Below are positions 1 through 9,496 of a stretch of DNA of 64,000 bases, piece by piece (within the stretch, counting starts at the first letter, position 1; each line of letters opens with the position of its first letter). The DNA comes from Rhizobium oryziradicis (GTDB lineage Bacteria > Pseudomonadota > Alphaproteobacteria > Rhizobiales > Rhizobiaceae), in the NCBI RefSeq assembly GCF_001939045.1, contig NZ_MKIM01000022.1:124001-188000 (forward strand), written 5' to 3'. The notes beneath the pieces were generated by a model. The model worked only from the letters and a program-made list of their open reading frames with translations, did no database searches and had not been told where the DNA came from. The translations under genes and the position numbers were made by a program.

Positions 1-923
1 AATGCCGCATCAATCGTACGGCTCACGGTGCCAGCCCCTTCACCAAGGCGCAATCGCACCCCATGATAGCCGTCGGGCAGCTCCTGCGTTTCGGGGATCA
101 CCAGCCGTGTTGCGCCCGCCTTGAGTACCACGGTTTGCGATAGCAAAATTGCGCGATCATGCCCGTGGCTGAAAACCTCAACCGCAACGGCAAGATCAAT
201 TTCAGGTGCGGCGTCAAACAGCAGCTCCAGCGGTTGGCGCACAAACACATCGCGAGACGGGCGCACGCCGCGCACCAGCGCTTCCAGCCGCGCCAACTCC
301 GCACCATCCAGGGCCACCGGCAAGACAACGGTAATCGGCTGTGGATCGGTAACTTCCAGCTCAACAAACCAAAACGTATCGCGTTCAGCCAAATCTTCCG
401 TGTGGATCAAAATGTCATTGTCGCCGGCAACAAGCTGAAGAGACACATCTGTCACTGATTCGACGTTGCGGCGAAATGGCTCGAATCGCACCTGCTCGAC
501 ACCGTTGACAAAGATGCGCACGCCGCCACAGGTCTTGACCCTCAAACTCAAGCAGCGATCAGCATCAACCCGAAAACCACCTCGAAGCCAGCGACGAACA
601 TGGGTAGGCACATGCCAGAAATTGGTGAACTCAACCCGGCGATTGGCCCCCGGCAGGTTGAGATGAGACGGCTCCCATGTCACATCCGGTGCGATCTCGC
701 GCCCTACCATGGTTGCCCAGAAAGCCTTGCGGCACGGCAAATCACCCACATCAACAAAGCCATTGATGAAACGGTAATTGGCGCGATCCTGCGCAACCGC
801 AGCCTCGCCCGGAAAATATGTGGCAAACAAATGCGACACAACCCAGGACGTGATTGTCTCACCATGGTGAACTGCATACACGGGATCGTTATCGCCTTTT
901 GCCAGCGGGGTGGGTTGAGCCAT
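1..923 (-). CDS. N-terminal part of a large unknown beta-rich protein, possibly carbohydrate-active (3' end outside window)
   Basis: The reading frame is open from an ATG at 921-923 to the left edge, about 307 codons, with no stop. A strong ribosome binding site (AGGGAGG) lies just before the ATG. The protein starts MAQPTPLAKGDNDP. It alternates short beta-like segments rich in W, F and V, for example WEPSHLNLPGANRR near residue 85 and VRIFVNGVEQVRFEP near 130. This resembles the beta-sandwich sugar-binding domains that precede glycosidase barrels, but no catalytic motif lies in the visible part. There is no signal peptide. It is divergent from the hydroxy-acid dehydrogenase gene. That it is a gene is well supported; a carbohydrate role is inferred only from fold impression and neighbours. 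Confidence 0.75.
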   Translation of the reverse strand, partial: MAQPTPLAKGDNDPVYAVHHGETITSWVVSHLFATYFPGEAAVAQDRANYRFINGFVDVGDLPCRKAFWATMVGREIAPDVTWEPSHLNLPGANRRVEFTNFWHVPTHVRRWLRGGFRVDADRCLSLRVKTCGGVRIFVNGVEQVRFEPFRRNVESVTDVSLQLVAGDNDILIHTEDLAERDTFWFVELEVTDPQPITVVLPVALDGAELARLEALVRGVRPSRDVFVRQPLELLFDAAPEIDLAVAVEVFSHGHDRAILLSQTVVLKAGATRLVIPETQELPDGYHGVRLRLGEGAGTVSRTIDAA

Positions 924-1326
924 GAATCGCCTCCCTTCGATCATGAAATTATTTTATTGAATTTGGCGACATGGCTTTCACAACATCAAACAATTTCAAT
1001 TTTTTTGACGAAACTACGGGACGAATTCTTTGTCAAGCTGGAATTCAAGTTGGACACGGCAGAAAATCTGCGATCATTGACAATGAAAATATATTCATTA
1101 AACTTTTGCCATAGTCGATAAAATCCGACACGGGCTTTCAGATGTCCCTGTGTGTTGAGAAATTTCCAAACCGGTGCTGATGTCTAAAGTGATGCCTGCG
1201 GCAAAATCCCTCTTGGCGGCACGGGGGTGGAAGCGCTACGACTGAGCATGGTCGCGGAACATGGCACAGGCAAGCCCGGTCCGCTCCAGCCTTCGTGCAT
1301 GCCGTTTTTTAGAGGAACTCCGTCCC
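924..1326. other. Divergent intergenic region, AT-rich half near the left gene
   Basis: About 400 bases separate the two divergent genes. The half from 940 to 1110 is clearly AT-rich and probably holds promoters for both directions. The half from 1130 to 1326 is more GC-rich and has no open frame with a ribosome binding site other than the one for the dehydrogenase. No further gene is seen. Confidence 0.6.
1077..1104 (+). promoter_or_regulatory. Candidate sigma-70 promoter with palindrome in the spacer
   Basis: A perfect TTGACA at 1077-1082 is followed after 16 bases by TAAACT, which matches the -10 consensus at four of six positions. The spacer contains the inverted repeat AATGAA-N6-TTCATT (1082-1099), where a regulator could bind. 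It lies about 220 bases upstream of the dehydrogenase start. It is recognised by eye only. Confidence 0.4.
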
Positions 1327-2487
1327 ATGCTCAACGCGCTTACCATTGATGATCTGAAGCGACAGGCCCGCCGCCGCGTGCCGAAAATGTTCTTTGATTA
1401 TGCGGATAGCGGAGCGTGGACAGAATCCACATACCAAGCCAATGAAAGCGATTTTTCCAAGATCAAGCTGCGCCAGCGTGTGCTGGTGGATATGACCAAC
1501 CGCTCGCTGGCCAGCACCATGATTGGCCAGCCGGTGACCATGCCGGTCGCCATTGCGCCAACCGGCTTGACCGGGATGCAGCATGCCGATGGTGAAATTC
1601 TGGCAGCCGAAGCCGCCGAAGCCTTTGGCGTGCCCTTCACATTGTCGACCATGAGCATCTGCTCCATCGAGGATGTGGCTTTGCACACGCGCAAGCCTTT
1701 CTGGTTTCAACTCTATGTGATGAAAGACCGCGATTTCATCAACAATCTCATTGATCGCGCCAAAGCAGCAAAATGCTCGGCTCTGGTGCTGACGCTGGAT
1801 TTGCAGATTTTGGGGCAACGCCACAAAGACATCCGCAATGGCCTGTCTGCACCGCCAAAATTCACGCTCAAGCACATCTTGCAAATGGCAACCCGCCCGC
1901 AATGGTGCATGGGCATGGCAAACACCCAGCGCCGCAGCTTTGGCAACATCGTGGGCCACGCCAAAAATGTCTCGGACCTCTCCTCGCTCTCATCGTGGAC
2001 TGCCGAGCAATTTGACCCCAAGCTGTCGTGGAAAGACGTGGCATGGATCAAGGAACGCTGGGGCGGCAAGCTGATTTTGAAAGGCATTCTGGACGAGGAT
2101 GATGCGAGAGCCGCGGCCGACAGCGGCGCGGATGCCATTATTGTTTCCAATCACGGTGGCCGCCAGCTTGATGGGGCACCATCCTCGATTTCCATGCTGC
2201 CGCGCATTGTGGCCGCTGTTGGTGATCGCATTGAAGTGCATATGGATGGCGGCATCCGCTCTGGTCAGGATGTTTTGAAGGCTGTTGCCCTTGGTGCCAA
2301 GGGCACCTATATCGGCCGGCCCTTCCTCTATGGTCTGGGGGCTGGTGGTCGAGAAGGTGTGACGCGCGCGCTGGACATTATTTACAAAGAGATGGATGTC
2401 ACCATGGCGCTCTGCGGCAAGCGATTGCTGAGCGACGTTGATCAGAGCATTTTGCTGGACAATCCCTATGCTGCAAAGGCTCTGTAA
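1327..2487 (+). CDS. lldD: FMN-dependent alpha-hydroxy-acid dehydrogenase (L-lactate dehydrogenase LldD-like)
   Basis: The 386-residue protein belongs to the FMN-dependent alpha-hydroxy-acid oxidase/dehydrogenase family (LldD, glycolate oxidase), which oxidises L-2-hydroxy acids such as L-lactate to 2-oxo acids. The active-site block SNHGGRQLDG near residue 274 carries the catalytic His and substrate-binding Arg. DGGIRSGQDVLKA near 307 and the GRPFLYGL block form the FMN phosphate site. The N-terminal MFFDYADSGAWTEST is also typical. The frame extends upstream to an ATG at 1261, but AGAGGA at 1311-1316 places the start at 1327, where family similarity begins. It is a single gene ended by a strong hairpin. 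The exact substrate cannot be told from sequence. Confidence 0.9.
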   Translation: MLNALTIDDLKRQARRRVPKMFFDYADSGAWTESTYQANESDFSKIKLRQRVLVDMTNRSLASTMIGQPVTMPVAIAPTGLTGMQHADGEILAAEAAEAFGVPFTLSTMSICSIEDVALHTRKPFWFQLYVMKDRDFINNLIDRAKAAKCSALVLTLDLQILGQRHKDIRNGLSAPPKFTLKHILQMATRPQWCMGMANTQRRSFGNIVGHAKNVSDLSSLSSWTAEQFDPKLSWKDVAWIKERWGGKLILKGILDEDDARAAADSGADAIIVSNHGGRQLDGAPSSISMLPRIVAAVGDRIEVHMDGGIRSGQDVLKAVALGAKGTYIGRPFLYGLGAGGREGVTRALDIIYKEMDVTMALCGKRLLSDVDQSILLDNPYAAKAL

Positions 2488-2499
2488 AGCAACTTAACC

Positions 2500-2537
2500 A
2501 TCAGGCCCTGCACGTTACCGCGCAGGGCCTGATTTTA
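2500..2537. terminator. Bidirectional rho-independent terminator
   Basis: A perfect 12-base inverted repeat (ATCAGGCCCTGC and GCAGGGCCTGAT) with a 10-base loop is followed by TTTT on the plus strand. It lies between the converging dehydrogenase and GH42 genes and can serve both. Confidence 0.85.
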
Positions 2538-2542
2538 GACGA

Positions 2543-4471
2543 TTATTTCCACACCGCCACATCTTGCGGTTTGAGCACCTGATCACCCAGCACGAAGTCA
2601 CCGGAAACCGGAATAGTCCAATCTTCCGAGCCATAGTTGAACGCAAAGGTAAATTTGCCACGGCGACGGATGCGGATATGGGAGGGCACGTCCAGCGTTT
2701 GCAAACCAGCCTTATTGGCGAGAAGCGTCAAGGTGGATGATAGCAGAGCCTCATCGGGCCAGCAGGCCAGATAATGATGACGATCATTGCCGGTGAGCGC
2801 CGGATCACCGTTTTCAAACTTGCCAAGCACCTCGGCTGTGGTTTGCAGATATTCGCGCCAGCGAATGGCCGCACCCGACACCAAGCCGCTAACGGTGTCA
2901 CGAATTCCGGGGCGAAGCGACGCAACCTGCGTTTGGCGCGTGCCGGTCAAGGGAGCCAACGGCCCCGGTGGCAGATTTTCAGGAATGCGGAAATGGCGAT
3001 CGCGCGAGCCGGAGCGCGGGCCATAGAGCACAACGGCATCGGTGTTTTTCAACACAGTCAGAGCCGCCTCATCCACTTGCATCAGGCAAGGCACTACCAC
3101 CAGCTTATAGCCAGACAGATCGGCGCCGGGACGCACGAAATCCACATCAAGGCCTAGCCTGCGTAAGCTCTCATACCAGCGGAAGGCCAGCTCTTCGTAG
3201 CGGAAATCCTTGCCCTGCGGCTGGATCATGCTGGCCCAATAGCTGGCGTAATCATGCACCAGCGCAACGGAGGCTTTCTCACCTTGTGGAAGCGGGCCAA
3301 GCGCTGCCAATTCCTTGGCAACCTGCATGGCTTCCAACCCGCCAACGGACCATTCATCCAGACCGGGTAGATTGAGACCCGCGTGCATCTGCTCTTGCGC
3401 AAACGGGGCCTGCCGCCAGCGGAAATAGCTGACAACCTCGGCCCCATGGGCAAGCGCTTCCCATGTCCACAGCCGCACCATGCCGGGCTTTGGCACAGGA
3501 TTCCACGGTGCCCAGTTGACCGGGCCGGGCTGCTGCTCCATCACCCAAAAACGGCCTTTGCCGACACCGCGATACAGATCATGATGGAAAGGCGCGATAT
3601 CGGGATGCGAGGTCTCAGCCCAGCGATTGCGCTCCTCTTCGGTAAAAGGAAATTTCTCCACAAAGCCAATCGGATAGCTATCCCACGATGCCAGATCGAG
3701 GTTATCACCCACCTTGAAGTGATCGAAATCCGACACGAAGCCCATGAAATTATGGGTCACCCAGCTGCCGGGGGCGTGTTTGCGGATAATCTCCACTTGC
3801 ATTTTGTCATAGGCGGCAACCTGATCGGACGAAAACCGCCAGAAATCCAGCCGCTGGGCCGGGTTGGGTTCTGTCACCGTCAAAGTCGGCAGCTCAACCT
3901 CATCAAAGCTGTTGAACTCCATGGACCAGAATACGCCCGCCCAGGCTTCATTGAGCTGATCTGTGGTTTGATAGCGCAGCCTCAGCCAGCGGCGGAAAGC
4001 TTTCAGATCTTCCTTGCCCCACGACACTGTGGTGTCGTGGCAGCCATATTCATTATCCGTTTGCCAGCCGACAATGCCGGGATGCTCACCATAGCGTTTG
4101 GCTACAATCTCAACAATGCGTGCGCTTTCCTTCCACCATACATCAGAAGAAAAGCTGTAATGGCGGCGAGAGCCAAAACCGCGCACCTTGCCGTCGGCAT
4201 CATAGGGCGCGATTTCTGGAAATTCATCCATCAGCCATTTTGGCGGGGTGGCGGTGGGCGTGCCCATCACCACTTTCAACCCCGCCGCATGCAATACGTC
4301 AACGGCGCGATCCAGCCACTCGAACGAGAACTCACCCCGGCGCTTTTCCAGCCGCGACCAGGCAAATTCACCCACGCGGACAAAGGATATGCCAAGCTCA
4401 ACCATGCGCTTGGCATCGAGCTCCCATTGGCTTTCCGGCCAATGCTCTGGATAATAACAAACGCCCAGCAT
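2543..4471 (-). CDS. GH42 beta-galactosidase
   Basis: The 642-residue cytoplasmic enzyme belongs to glycoside hydrolase family 42, which cleaves terminal beta-galactosides. The N-terminus MLGVCYYPEHWPESQW is characteristic. The catalytic acid is the Glu of TDNEYG at about residue 141. The nucleophile is the Glu of VMEQQPGPVNW at about 312. A trimerisation-like domain follows (about 385-580), then a small beta domain. Length is normal for the family. Its ATG shares one base with the stop of the upstream ATPase gene (TAATG), so translation is probably coupled. It is the last gene of the galactoside operon. With the GH36 enzyme it would let the cell break both alpha- and beta-galactosidic bonds of the imported sugar. 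Confidence 0.92.
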   Translation of the reverse strand: MLGVCYYPEHWPESQWELDAKRMVELGISFVRVGEFAWSRLEKRRGEFSFEWLDRAVDVLHAAGLKVVMGTPTATPPKWLMDEFPEIAPYDADGKVRGFGSRRHYSFSSDVWWKESARIVEIVAKRYGEHPGIVGWQTDNEYGCHDTTVSWGKEDLKAFRRWLRLRYQTTDQLNEAWAGVFWSMEFNSFDEVELPTLTVTEPNPAQRLDFWRFSSDQVAAYDKMQVEIIRKHAPGSWVTHNFMGFVSDFDHFKVGDNLDLASWDSYPIGFVEKFPFTEEERNRWAETSHPDIAPFHHDLYRGVGKGRFWVMEQQPGPVNWAPWNPVPKPGMVRLWTWEALAHGAEVVSYFRWRQAPFAQEQMHAGLNLPGLDEWSVGGLEAMQVAKELAALGPLPQGEKASVALVHDYASYWASMIQPQGKDFRYEELAFRWYESLRRLGLDVDFVRPGADLSGYKLVVVPCLMQVDEAALTVLKNTDAVVLYGPRSGSRDRHFRIPENLPPGPLAPLTGTRQTQVASLRPGIRDTVSGLVSGAAIRWREYLQTTAEVLGKFENGDPALTGNDRHHYLACWPDEALLSSTLTLLANKAGLQTLDVPSHIRIRRRGKFTFAFNYGSEDWTIPVSGDFVLGDQVLKPQDVAVWK

Positions 4472-5568
4472 TATCGTGTCAAATCCCCATTGATAACCGC
4501 TTGTCCTGCCTCGTCAAACAAATGGCAGGCGCGTGCATTCAGGCCGATGGACAGCGCCTCGCCCGGTTTGGTGGAAGCCAGTCCACCGGCCTTGACGGCC
4601 AATTCGTTGTCGGCATCGAGTGTGACGAAAAACAGCGTTTCAGACCCCAGATATTCCGCCAGCCGCACCGGCGTTTGCAACACCAGATCGCCTTGGCCGG
4701 TGGCATCGATATGTTCTGGACGAATGCCCAGTGTCATTTTGCCTGCTTTGATGGATTTGCCTTGCCCATCAAGATTGATCACGGAGCCGCCGGGCAGAGT
4801 GACGGCAATCTTGCCACCATCGCTCGGGGCCGCTGTCACAGGCACAAAATTCATCTTGGGCGAGCCGATAAAGCCTGCCACAAAGAGATTGTTGGGGCGA
4901 TGATACAGCTCCAGCGGCGAGCCAACCTGCTCGATCTTACCCGCCGAGAGCACCACAATCTTGGTGGCCATGGTCATGGCTTCCACCTGATCGTGAGTGA
5001 CGTAAATCATCGTTGCCTGCAAATCCTGATGCAGCTTGGAAAGCTCGGTGCGCATTTGCACGCGCAAGGCCGCATCCAGGTTGGACAATGGCTCATCAAA
5101 CAAAAACACATCGGGCTTGCGCACAATCGCACGGCCAATGGCCACACGCTGGCGCTGACCACCAGACAACTGCCCCGGCTTGCGATCCATCAGCGCATCG
5201 AGCTGCAACAGCTTGGCTGCCACATTGGTGCGCTCTGCAATCAGCTCTTTGGAATGACCGGTCATTTTCAGGCCAAAGCCGATATTGTCGCGTACGCTCA
5301 TATGCGGATACAGCGCATAGGACTGGAACACCATGGCCACACCACGCTCAGACGGACCAATCTTGGTCATGTCCTTGCCGCCAATTTCCAGCGCGCCTGA
5401 GGAAATCTCCTCCAGCCCGGCAATGGCCCGCAGCAGCGTGGATTTGCCGCAACCCGACGGGCCGACAAACACGCAGAACTCGCCGTCCTTCACCTCAAGA
5501 TCAACGCCCTTGATCACACTCAACGCGCCAAAATTCTTCGTGACACCCTTCAGACGCACGTCAGCCAT
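4471..5568 (-). CDS. CUT1 sugar ABC importer ATPase (UgpC/MsmK/MalK family)
   Basis: The 365-residue nucleotide-binding subunit has Walker A GPSGCGKST (about 36-44), signature LSGGQRQR (about 133), Walker B VFLFDEP, and the H-loop YVTHDQVEAM. A C-terminal OB-type regulatory domain of the MalK type carries the typical LGIRPEHI. The start is placed at MADVRLKG because GGGAGGAAAT precedes it; an ATG six codons upstream lies before that site. It overlaps the end of the GH36 gene by 8 bases. It energises the two permeases encoded upstream in the operon. ATPases of this type are often shared between importers, which matters because the GH2 operon in this window has lost its own ATPase. Confidence 0.93.
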   Translation of the reverse strand: MADVRLKGVTKNFGALSVIKGVDLEVKDGEFCVFVGPSGCGKSTLLRAIAGLEEISSGALEIGGKDMTKIGPSERGVAMVFQSYALYPHMSVRDNIGFGLKMTGHSKELIAERTNVAAKLLQLDALMDRKPGQLSGGQRQRVAIGRAIVRKPDVFLFDEPLSNLDAALRVQMRTELSKLHQDLQATMIYVTHDQVEAMTMATKIVVLSAGKIEQVGSPLELYHRPNNLFVAGFIGSPKMNFVPVTAAPSDGGKIAVTLPGGSVINLDGQGKSIKAGKMTLGIRPEHIDATGQGDLVLQTPVRLAEYLGSETLFFVTLDADNELAVKAGGLASTKPGEALSIGLNARACHLFDEAGQAVINGDLTR

Positions 5569-7663
5569 GGTGATTTCCTCCCTCAATCAATTCAATTTCG
5601 AGCAGCATGGCGCTTTCCGGGCGCAGCATCGGCAGCGGCAGACCGCCCTTTGCCAGATCCTTGCCGTCAAAGCTCACCTCACCGGCCAGCAAACGCTTTT
5701 GCCCCTCGGAGATGCGAATAAAGCTCGGCTCCGCCGGATGCACCGCGGCAATCCGCCAGCGCCCACCGGCTGCGGCCACATGCTCCGGCAATGTCAATGG
5801 CTCCGGCTGTTCAGCCACCATTTGCGGGCCTTGGGCAACAAACACCGCAAGCTTCTCGGCGCTGGCGGCACCCCACACATAGCGGCCATCCTTTGGCTCA
5901 ATGCGGAAATTGGCACCCTTTGCGTGCAGCAAATCACGCAAGCGCTTGTGGGTGGCGATATAGCCTTTCAGCTCCTCGCGCTCTTCGCCTTCCAGCTCCA
6001 ACGGGTTAAGCTCCACGCCCAGATGATAGGCCATGGCCACCAGCGCCCTAAACGCCAGCGTATGACGCCGCTCGGTCTGATGATTTGGTGAAGCCGAAAT
6101 GTGACTGCCCAGAATTTCCGGCGGCACAAAGCTTGACGCGCCGCGCTGAATTTCCAACCGCTCCAGCGCATCGGTGCAATCGGAGGTCCACACACGATGG
6201 GTGCGGGCCAGTGCGCCATAATCAATTCGCCCGCCACCAGAAGCGCAGCTTTCAATCTCAACACTCGGATGGGCGGCCCGAATACGGTCCATCAACGCAT
6301 AGACGGCGCGGGTTTGGGCTGCAATTTTCGCCTTGCCATCGCGCCCGCCTGCATGGGTGAGATCGCGGTTCATATCCCATTTCACGTAGGCAGTGGCATG
6401 ATTTGCCAAAACGGCATCTATCTTTTCAAACAGGTAGTCGCTCACGTCTTGCCGCGTCAGGTCCAGCACCAGCTGGTTGCGCGAGAGCAGCAAAGGTCGC
6501 CCCTCCACCTGCAAAACCCAATCAGGATGGGCCTTGTAAAGATCCGATACCGGATTGATCATCTCCGGCTCGAACCAGATGCCAAATTGCATGCCAAGAC
6601 CGGTAACGTGATCGACCAGCGGCTTCAACCCATCTGGATATTTGCGGGCATCAATATCCCAATCGCCAAGGCTGGTGGTGTCGTCATCGCGTTTGCCAAA
6701 CCAGCCATCATCAAGCACGAAGCGCTCAATGCCCAACTCGGCAGCCGATGTGGCTTGCGCTTTCAGCGACTCCATCTGATGGTCGAAATAATTGCCTTCC
6801 CAGGTGTTCAGCGTCACCGGGCGCGGGCTCATCTTGCCACCCTGCCAGTTCAAAAGATCGTTGCGGACAAAGGCATGGAAGGCAGCGCTGTCTGGCCCGG
6901 CATAGGCTGTTGGGCTTTGATAGCGTTCACTTGGGGCCAAAATCATTTCGCCGGGTTCAAACAACTCACCCAGATGCACAAGGCGGCGGCCATCATCCAG
7001 CCGGTCAATCACGCATTGATGGTTGCCGCCCCAGCCAAGCGTGACACCAAAGCTTTGGCCTTCACCCTCAAGGCGCAGCATGGGAAAGCGATCATGCGAC
7101 GTGCGACCACGGCGGCTTTCCTGGCTCCACACACCATTGCCCAAGGCCTCGCGGCGGGTTTGAAACTCGCGCCCCCACATGCCGGAAAAGCTGACCACCT
7201 CAACCTTGCCCGCTGGCACCAGAAAGCTTGCCGCCATGCAGCGATCAAGCACGTAATCCGAGCTGCCACTATTGTGCAGCTCCGTCGCAATCGACAAAAC
7301 ACCGCTGTCAAAAGCCTCAAGACGGATGGCGATGCCGATGGCGGCAACCGCGTCACGCGCACTCAAAACCGTAACCGAGCCGCTGGTCTTCACCTCCCAG
7401 TTGGAAAACTGCAAAATGAAATCACGGCCCATGCGGTGGCCGGAAATGGCAGGCCAGCCGAAATATCCCATGCCACCCGTGGGCAGCAAAACAGCCGATG
7501 GCACCGCATCATCCATGCCATTCACCCGGCTGGAACGTTCAACCTCATAGAGCGGGGATGCCTTGACAGTTGCACCAAAGGCCAGAATTTCGGGCATGCC
7601 AGCGTGCGGCAGACGAAGGCTCAGCGCAGATGCGCCAGCCCCGATCGAAACAATTTCACTCAT
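5561..7663 (-). CDS. GH36 alpha-galactosidase
   Basis: The 700-residue cytoplasmic enzyme has the full set of GH36 motifs. An N-terminal beta-sandwich is followed by a TIM barrel with RFVLDDGWFGKRDDD. The nucleophile is the Asp of YVKWDMNRD near residue 430. CASGGGRIDYG lies near 473, and the acid/base Asp of VWTSDCTDALER near 492. It hydrolyses alpha-1,6-galactosides such as melibiose and raffinose. The frame opens further upstream, but MSEIVSIGAG overlaps the permease stop as ATGA and is where family similarity starts. It lies between the permease and ATPase genes, like rhizobial agaL/agp-type operons. No signal peptide is seen, so the sugar is probably imported intact. Confidence 0.93.
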   Translation of the reverse strand: MSEIVSIGAGASALSLRLPHAGMPEILAFGATVKASPLYEVERSSRVNGMDDAVPSAVLLPTGGMGYFGWPAISGHRMGRDFILQFSNWEVKTSGSVTVLSARDAVAAIGIAIRLEAFDSGVLSIATELHNSGSSDYVLDRCMAASFLVPAGKVEVVSFSGMWGREFQTRREALGNGVWSQESRRGRTSHDRFPMLRLEGEGQSFGVTLGWGGNHQCVIDRLDDGRRLVHLGELFEPGEMILAPSERYQSPTAYAGPDSAAFHAFVRNDLLNWQGGKMSPRPVTLNTWEGNYFDHQMESLKAQATSAAELGIERFVLDDGWFGKRDDDTTSLGDWDIDARKYPDGLKPLVDHVTGLGMQFGIWFEPEMINPVSDLYKAHPDWVLQVEGRPLLLSRNQLVLDLTRQDVSDYLFEKIDAVLANHATAYVKWDMNRDLTHAGGRDGKAKIAAQTRAVYALMDRIRAAHPSVEIESCASGGGRIDYGALARTHRVWTSDCTDALERLEIQRGASSFVPPEILGSHISASPNHQTERRHTLAFRALVAMAYHLGVELNPLELEGEEREELKGYIATHKRLRDLLHAKGANFRIEPKDGRYVWGAASAEKLAVFVAQGPQMVAEQPEPLTLPEHVAAAGGRWRIAAVHPAEPSFIRISEGQKRLLAGEVSFDGKDLAKGGLPLPMLRPESAMLLEIELIEGGNHHG

Positions 7664-8511
7664 CCCTTGGTCGCTCCAAGCGTTAGCCCGGCAATGAAAT
7701 GCCGCTGCATCAGGAAAAACATCGCAACCGGCGGAAGGGCCGCCACAATCGAGCCAGCCGACACCAGATGCCAGGCCGCAACCCATTGACCGTTCAGGGT
7801 AAACAGACCCGCCGTGACCGGCATGGCGCTTTGGCTCTGCACCAGCACAGTTGCCCAGAAATAGTCATTCCAAACGAAGGTGAAGACCAGAACGGAGAGC
7901 GCTGCAATGGCAGGCCGCATCAACGGCAGCACGATATGGACAAAAATCCGCCACTCGGACACGCCCTCAACCCGCGCCGATTCAATCAGCGCAAACGGCA
8001 GGCCCTTGATGAAATTGCGCATGAACAGGGTGCAAAAACCGGTTTGAAAGGCCACATGAAACAGCACAAGGCCGGTGACCGTATCATACAGCCCCATTTT
8101 CAAGGTCATATCCCGCACCGGCACCATGAGGATCTGGAAGGGAATGAAGTTACCGGCCACAAACAGGAAGAATAGAACCAGATTGCCCTTGAACTTATAG
8201 GTCGCCAGCGCAAAACCGGTGAGGCACGACAGTGCCACCGCCCCAATGACGGTGGGAATGGTGATCTTGAACGAATTGAGAATATACCAGCCAATTGGCG
8301 AGTTTTCAAAAACGGCAGTGTAATTTTCAACACCGGCAAAGCCGGAAGGGATACCGAAATAATTGCCGGCCGCGAGATCGCTCGCAGGGCGGATTGAGGT
8401 CAGTGCCACTCCCAGCAAGGGCAACAGCCACAAAACCAGCGCCACCGGCAAGAACAGTTTATAGCCAATCCGCACAAGGGGGCTGGCTTTTTCAATCGGT
8501 GTCGGAAACAT
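7660..8511 (-). CDS. Sugar ABC importer permease, MalG family
   Basis: The 283-residue inner-membrane protein has about six transmembrane segments, the first near residues 15-37 (LFLPVALVLWLLPLLGVALT). The EAA loop that docks with the ATPase is ESARVEGVSEWRIFVHIVLP near residue 180. It ends with FIAGLTLGATKG, the usual MalG-type C-terminus. The ATG shares one base with the stop of the MalF-type gene (TGATG), and its own stop overlaps the GH36 start. It pairs with that permease to form the channel for the galactoside. Confidence 0.92.
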   Translation of the reverse strand: MFPTPIEKASPLVRIGYKLFLPVALVLWLLPLLGVALTSIRPASDLAAGNYFGIPSGFAGVENYTAVFENSPIGWYILNSFKITIPTVIGAVALSCLTGFALATYKFKGNLVLFFLFVAGNFIPFQILMVPVRDMTLKMGLYDTVTGLVLFHVAFQTGFCTLFMRNFIKGLPFALIESARVEGVSEWRIFVHIVLPLMRPAIAALSVLVFTFVWNDYFWATVLVQSQSAMPVTAGLFTLNGQWVAAWHLVSAGSIVAALPPVAMFFLMQRHFIAGLTLGATKG

Positions 8512-9419
8512 CAGGAATTCCTTTCCTGAGACAGCATGCGAACAATGAATAGCGTGATGAACACCATCATGATCAGGAACAGCACCACGGCAATGGCCGC
8601 GCCATAGCCCATGCGGAAGCCATATTCCGAGAGCGCCTCTTCATACATGTAATAGGACAGCACCCGGCTGGAGCCATAAGGACCGCCTGCTGTCATGATC
8701 GAAACAAGGTCGAACGAGCGCAGTGCGCCAATCACCGTCACCACCATGGCAATGAAGGTTGCCGGAGCCAGCTGCGGCAGAATGATGTTTTTCAAAAGCG
8801 ACCAGCCCTTGGCCCCATCCATTCTAGCTGCTTCCACCTGCTCCGGGTTGATGTTGTTGAGGCCCGTTAGATACAAGATCATGCAATAGGCCGTCTGCGG
8901 CCAAAGGCCTGCGACAATGATGCCATAGGTCACAAAGCGCTCATCGGCCAGCACGGCAAAATCCATGCCGGTGAGATCCTTGATCAGCACTGAAAACAGC
9001 CCGAAATTCGGCGCATAGAACCACGTGAAGATCAGGCCGACGACGACCTGACTGATGACGAATGGAAAGAAAAACAGCGATTTATAAACGCGGATTCCCG
9101 TCACCGTCTGGTTGAGAAACAGGGCAACGGTGAGACCCGCCGGAATAGCCAGCAGATAGAGAACCAGCCAGATCACATTGTTTTTCAAGGACGTGTAAAA
9201 CGCATCATCCGTGAGCAATTCTTTGTAATTGCCCAGGCCAATCCACACCTTTGGGCCAAGACCATCCCAATCGAAAAAGCTGATCCAGACGGACTGAAAA
9301 ATCGGCAGGATGACGTAGATGATGAACATCACAATGCCCGGTGCCAAAAACAGCATGGGGGCAATGCGCTGCTGGTTGCGCTTCCAGAAGCTTGAAGACG
9401 GTGTGGCGGTGTTGCTCAT
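8511..9419 (-). CDS. Sugar ABC importer permease, MalF/UgpA family
   Basis: The 302-residue inner-membrane protein has six predicted transmembrane segments, beginning with APMLFLAPGIVMFIIYVILP. The EAA loop is EQVEAARMDGAKGWSLLKNI near residue 208. The start MSNTATPSS is chosen because GGAGG lies eight bases before it; a GTG three codons upstream would overlap that site. It follows the binding-protein gene and precedes the MalG-type permease in the operon. Confidence 0.92.
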   Translation of the reverse strand: MSNTATPSSSFWKRNQQRIAPMLFLAPGIVMFIIYVILPIFQSVWISFFDWDGLGPKVWIGLGNYKELLTDDAFYTSLKNNVIWLVLYLLAIPAGLTVALFLNQTVTGIRVYKSLFFFPFVISQVVVGLIFTWFYAPNFGLFSVLIKDLTGMDFAVLADERFVTYGIIVAGLWPQTAYCMILYLTGLNNINPEQVEAARMDGAKGWSLLKNIILPQLAPATFIAMVVTVIGALRSFDLVSIMTAGGPYGSSRVLSYYMYEEALSEYGFRMGYGAAIAVVLFLIMMVFITLFIVRMLSQERNS

Positions 9420-9496
9420 GACGAGCACCTCCAGAATAAGACAGACATGAGACCGGATGCCGCGCGATGCGGCACCCGGTCCTTGGGAGGATGAGG

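Noticed and set aside
3383..4903. 506-residue plus-strand open frame
   Set aside because: It lies antisense to the GH42 gene and the end of the ATPase gene, both with firm motifs, and has no family-like sequence.
6197..7789. 530-residue plus-strand open frame
   Set aside because: It is antisense to the GH36 alpha-galactosidase gene and rich in H, A and R as expected for a shadow frame.
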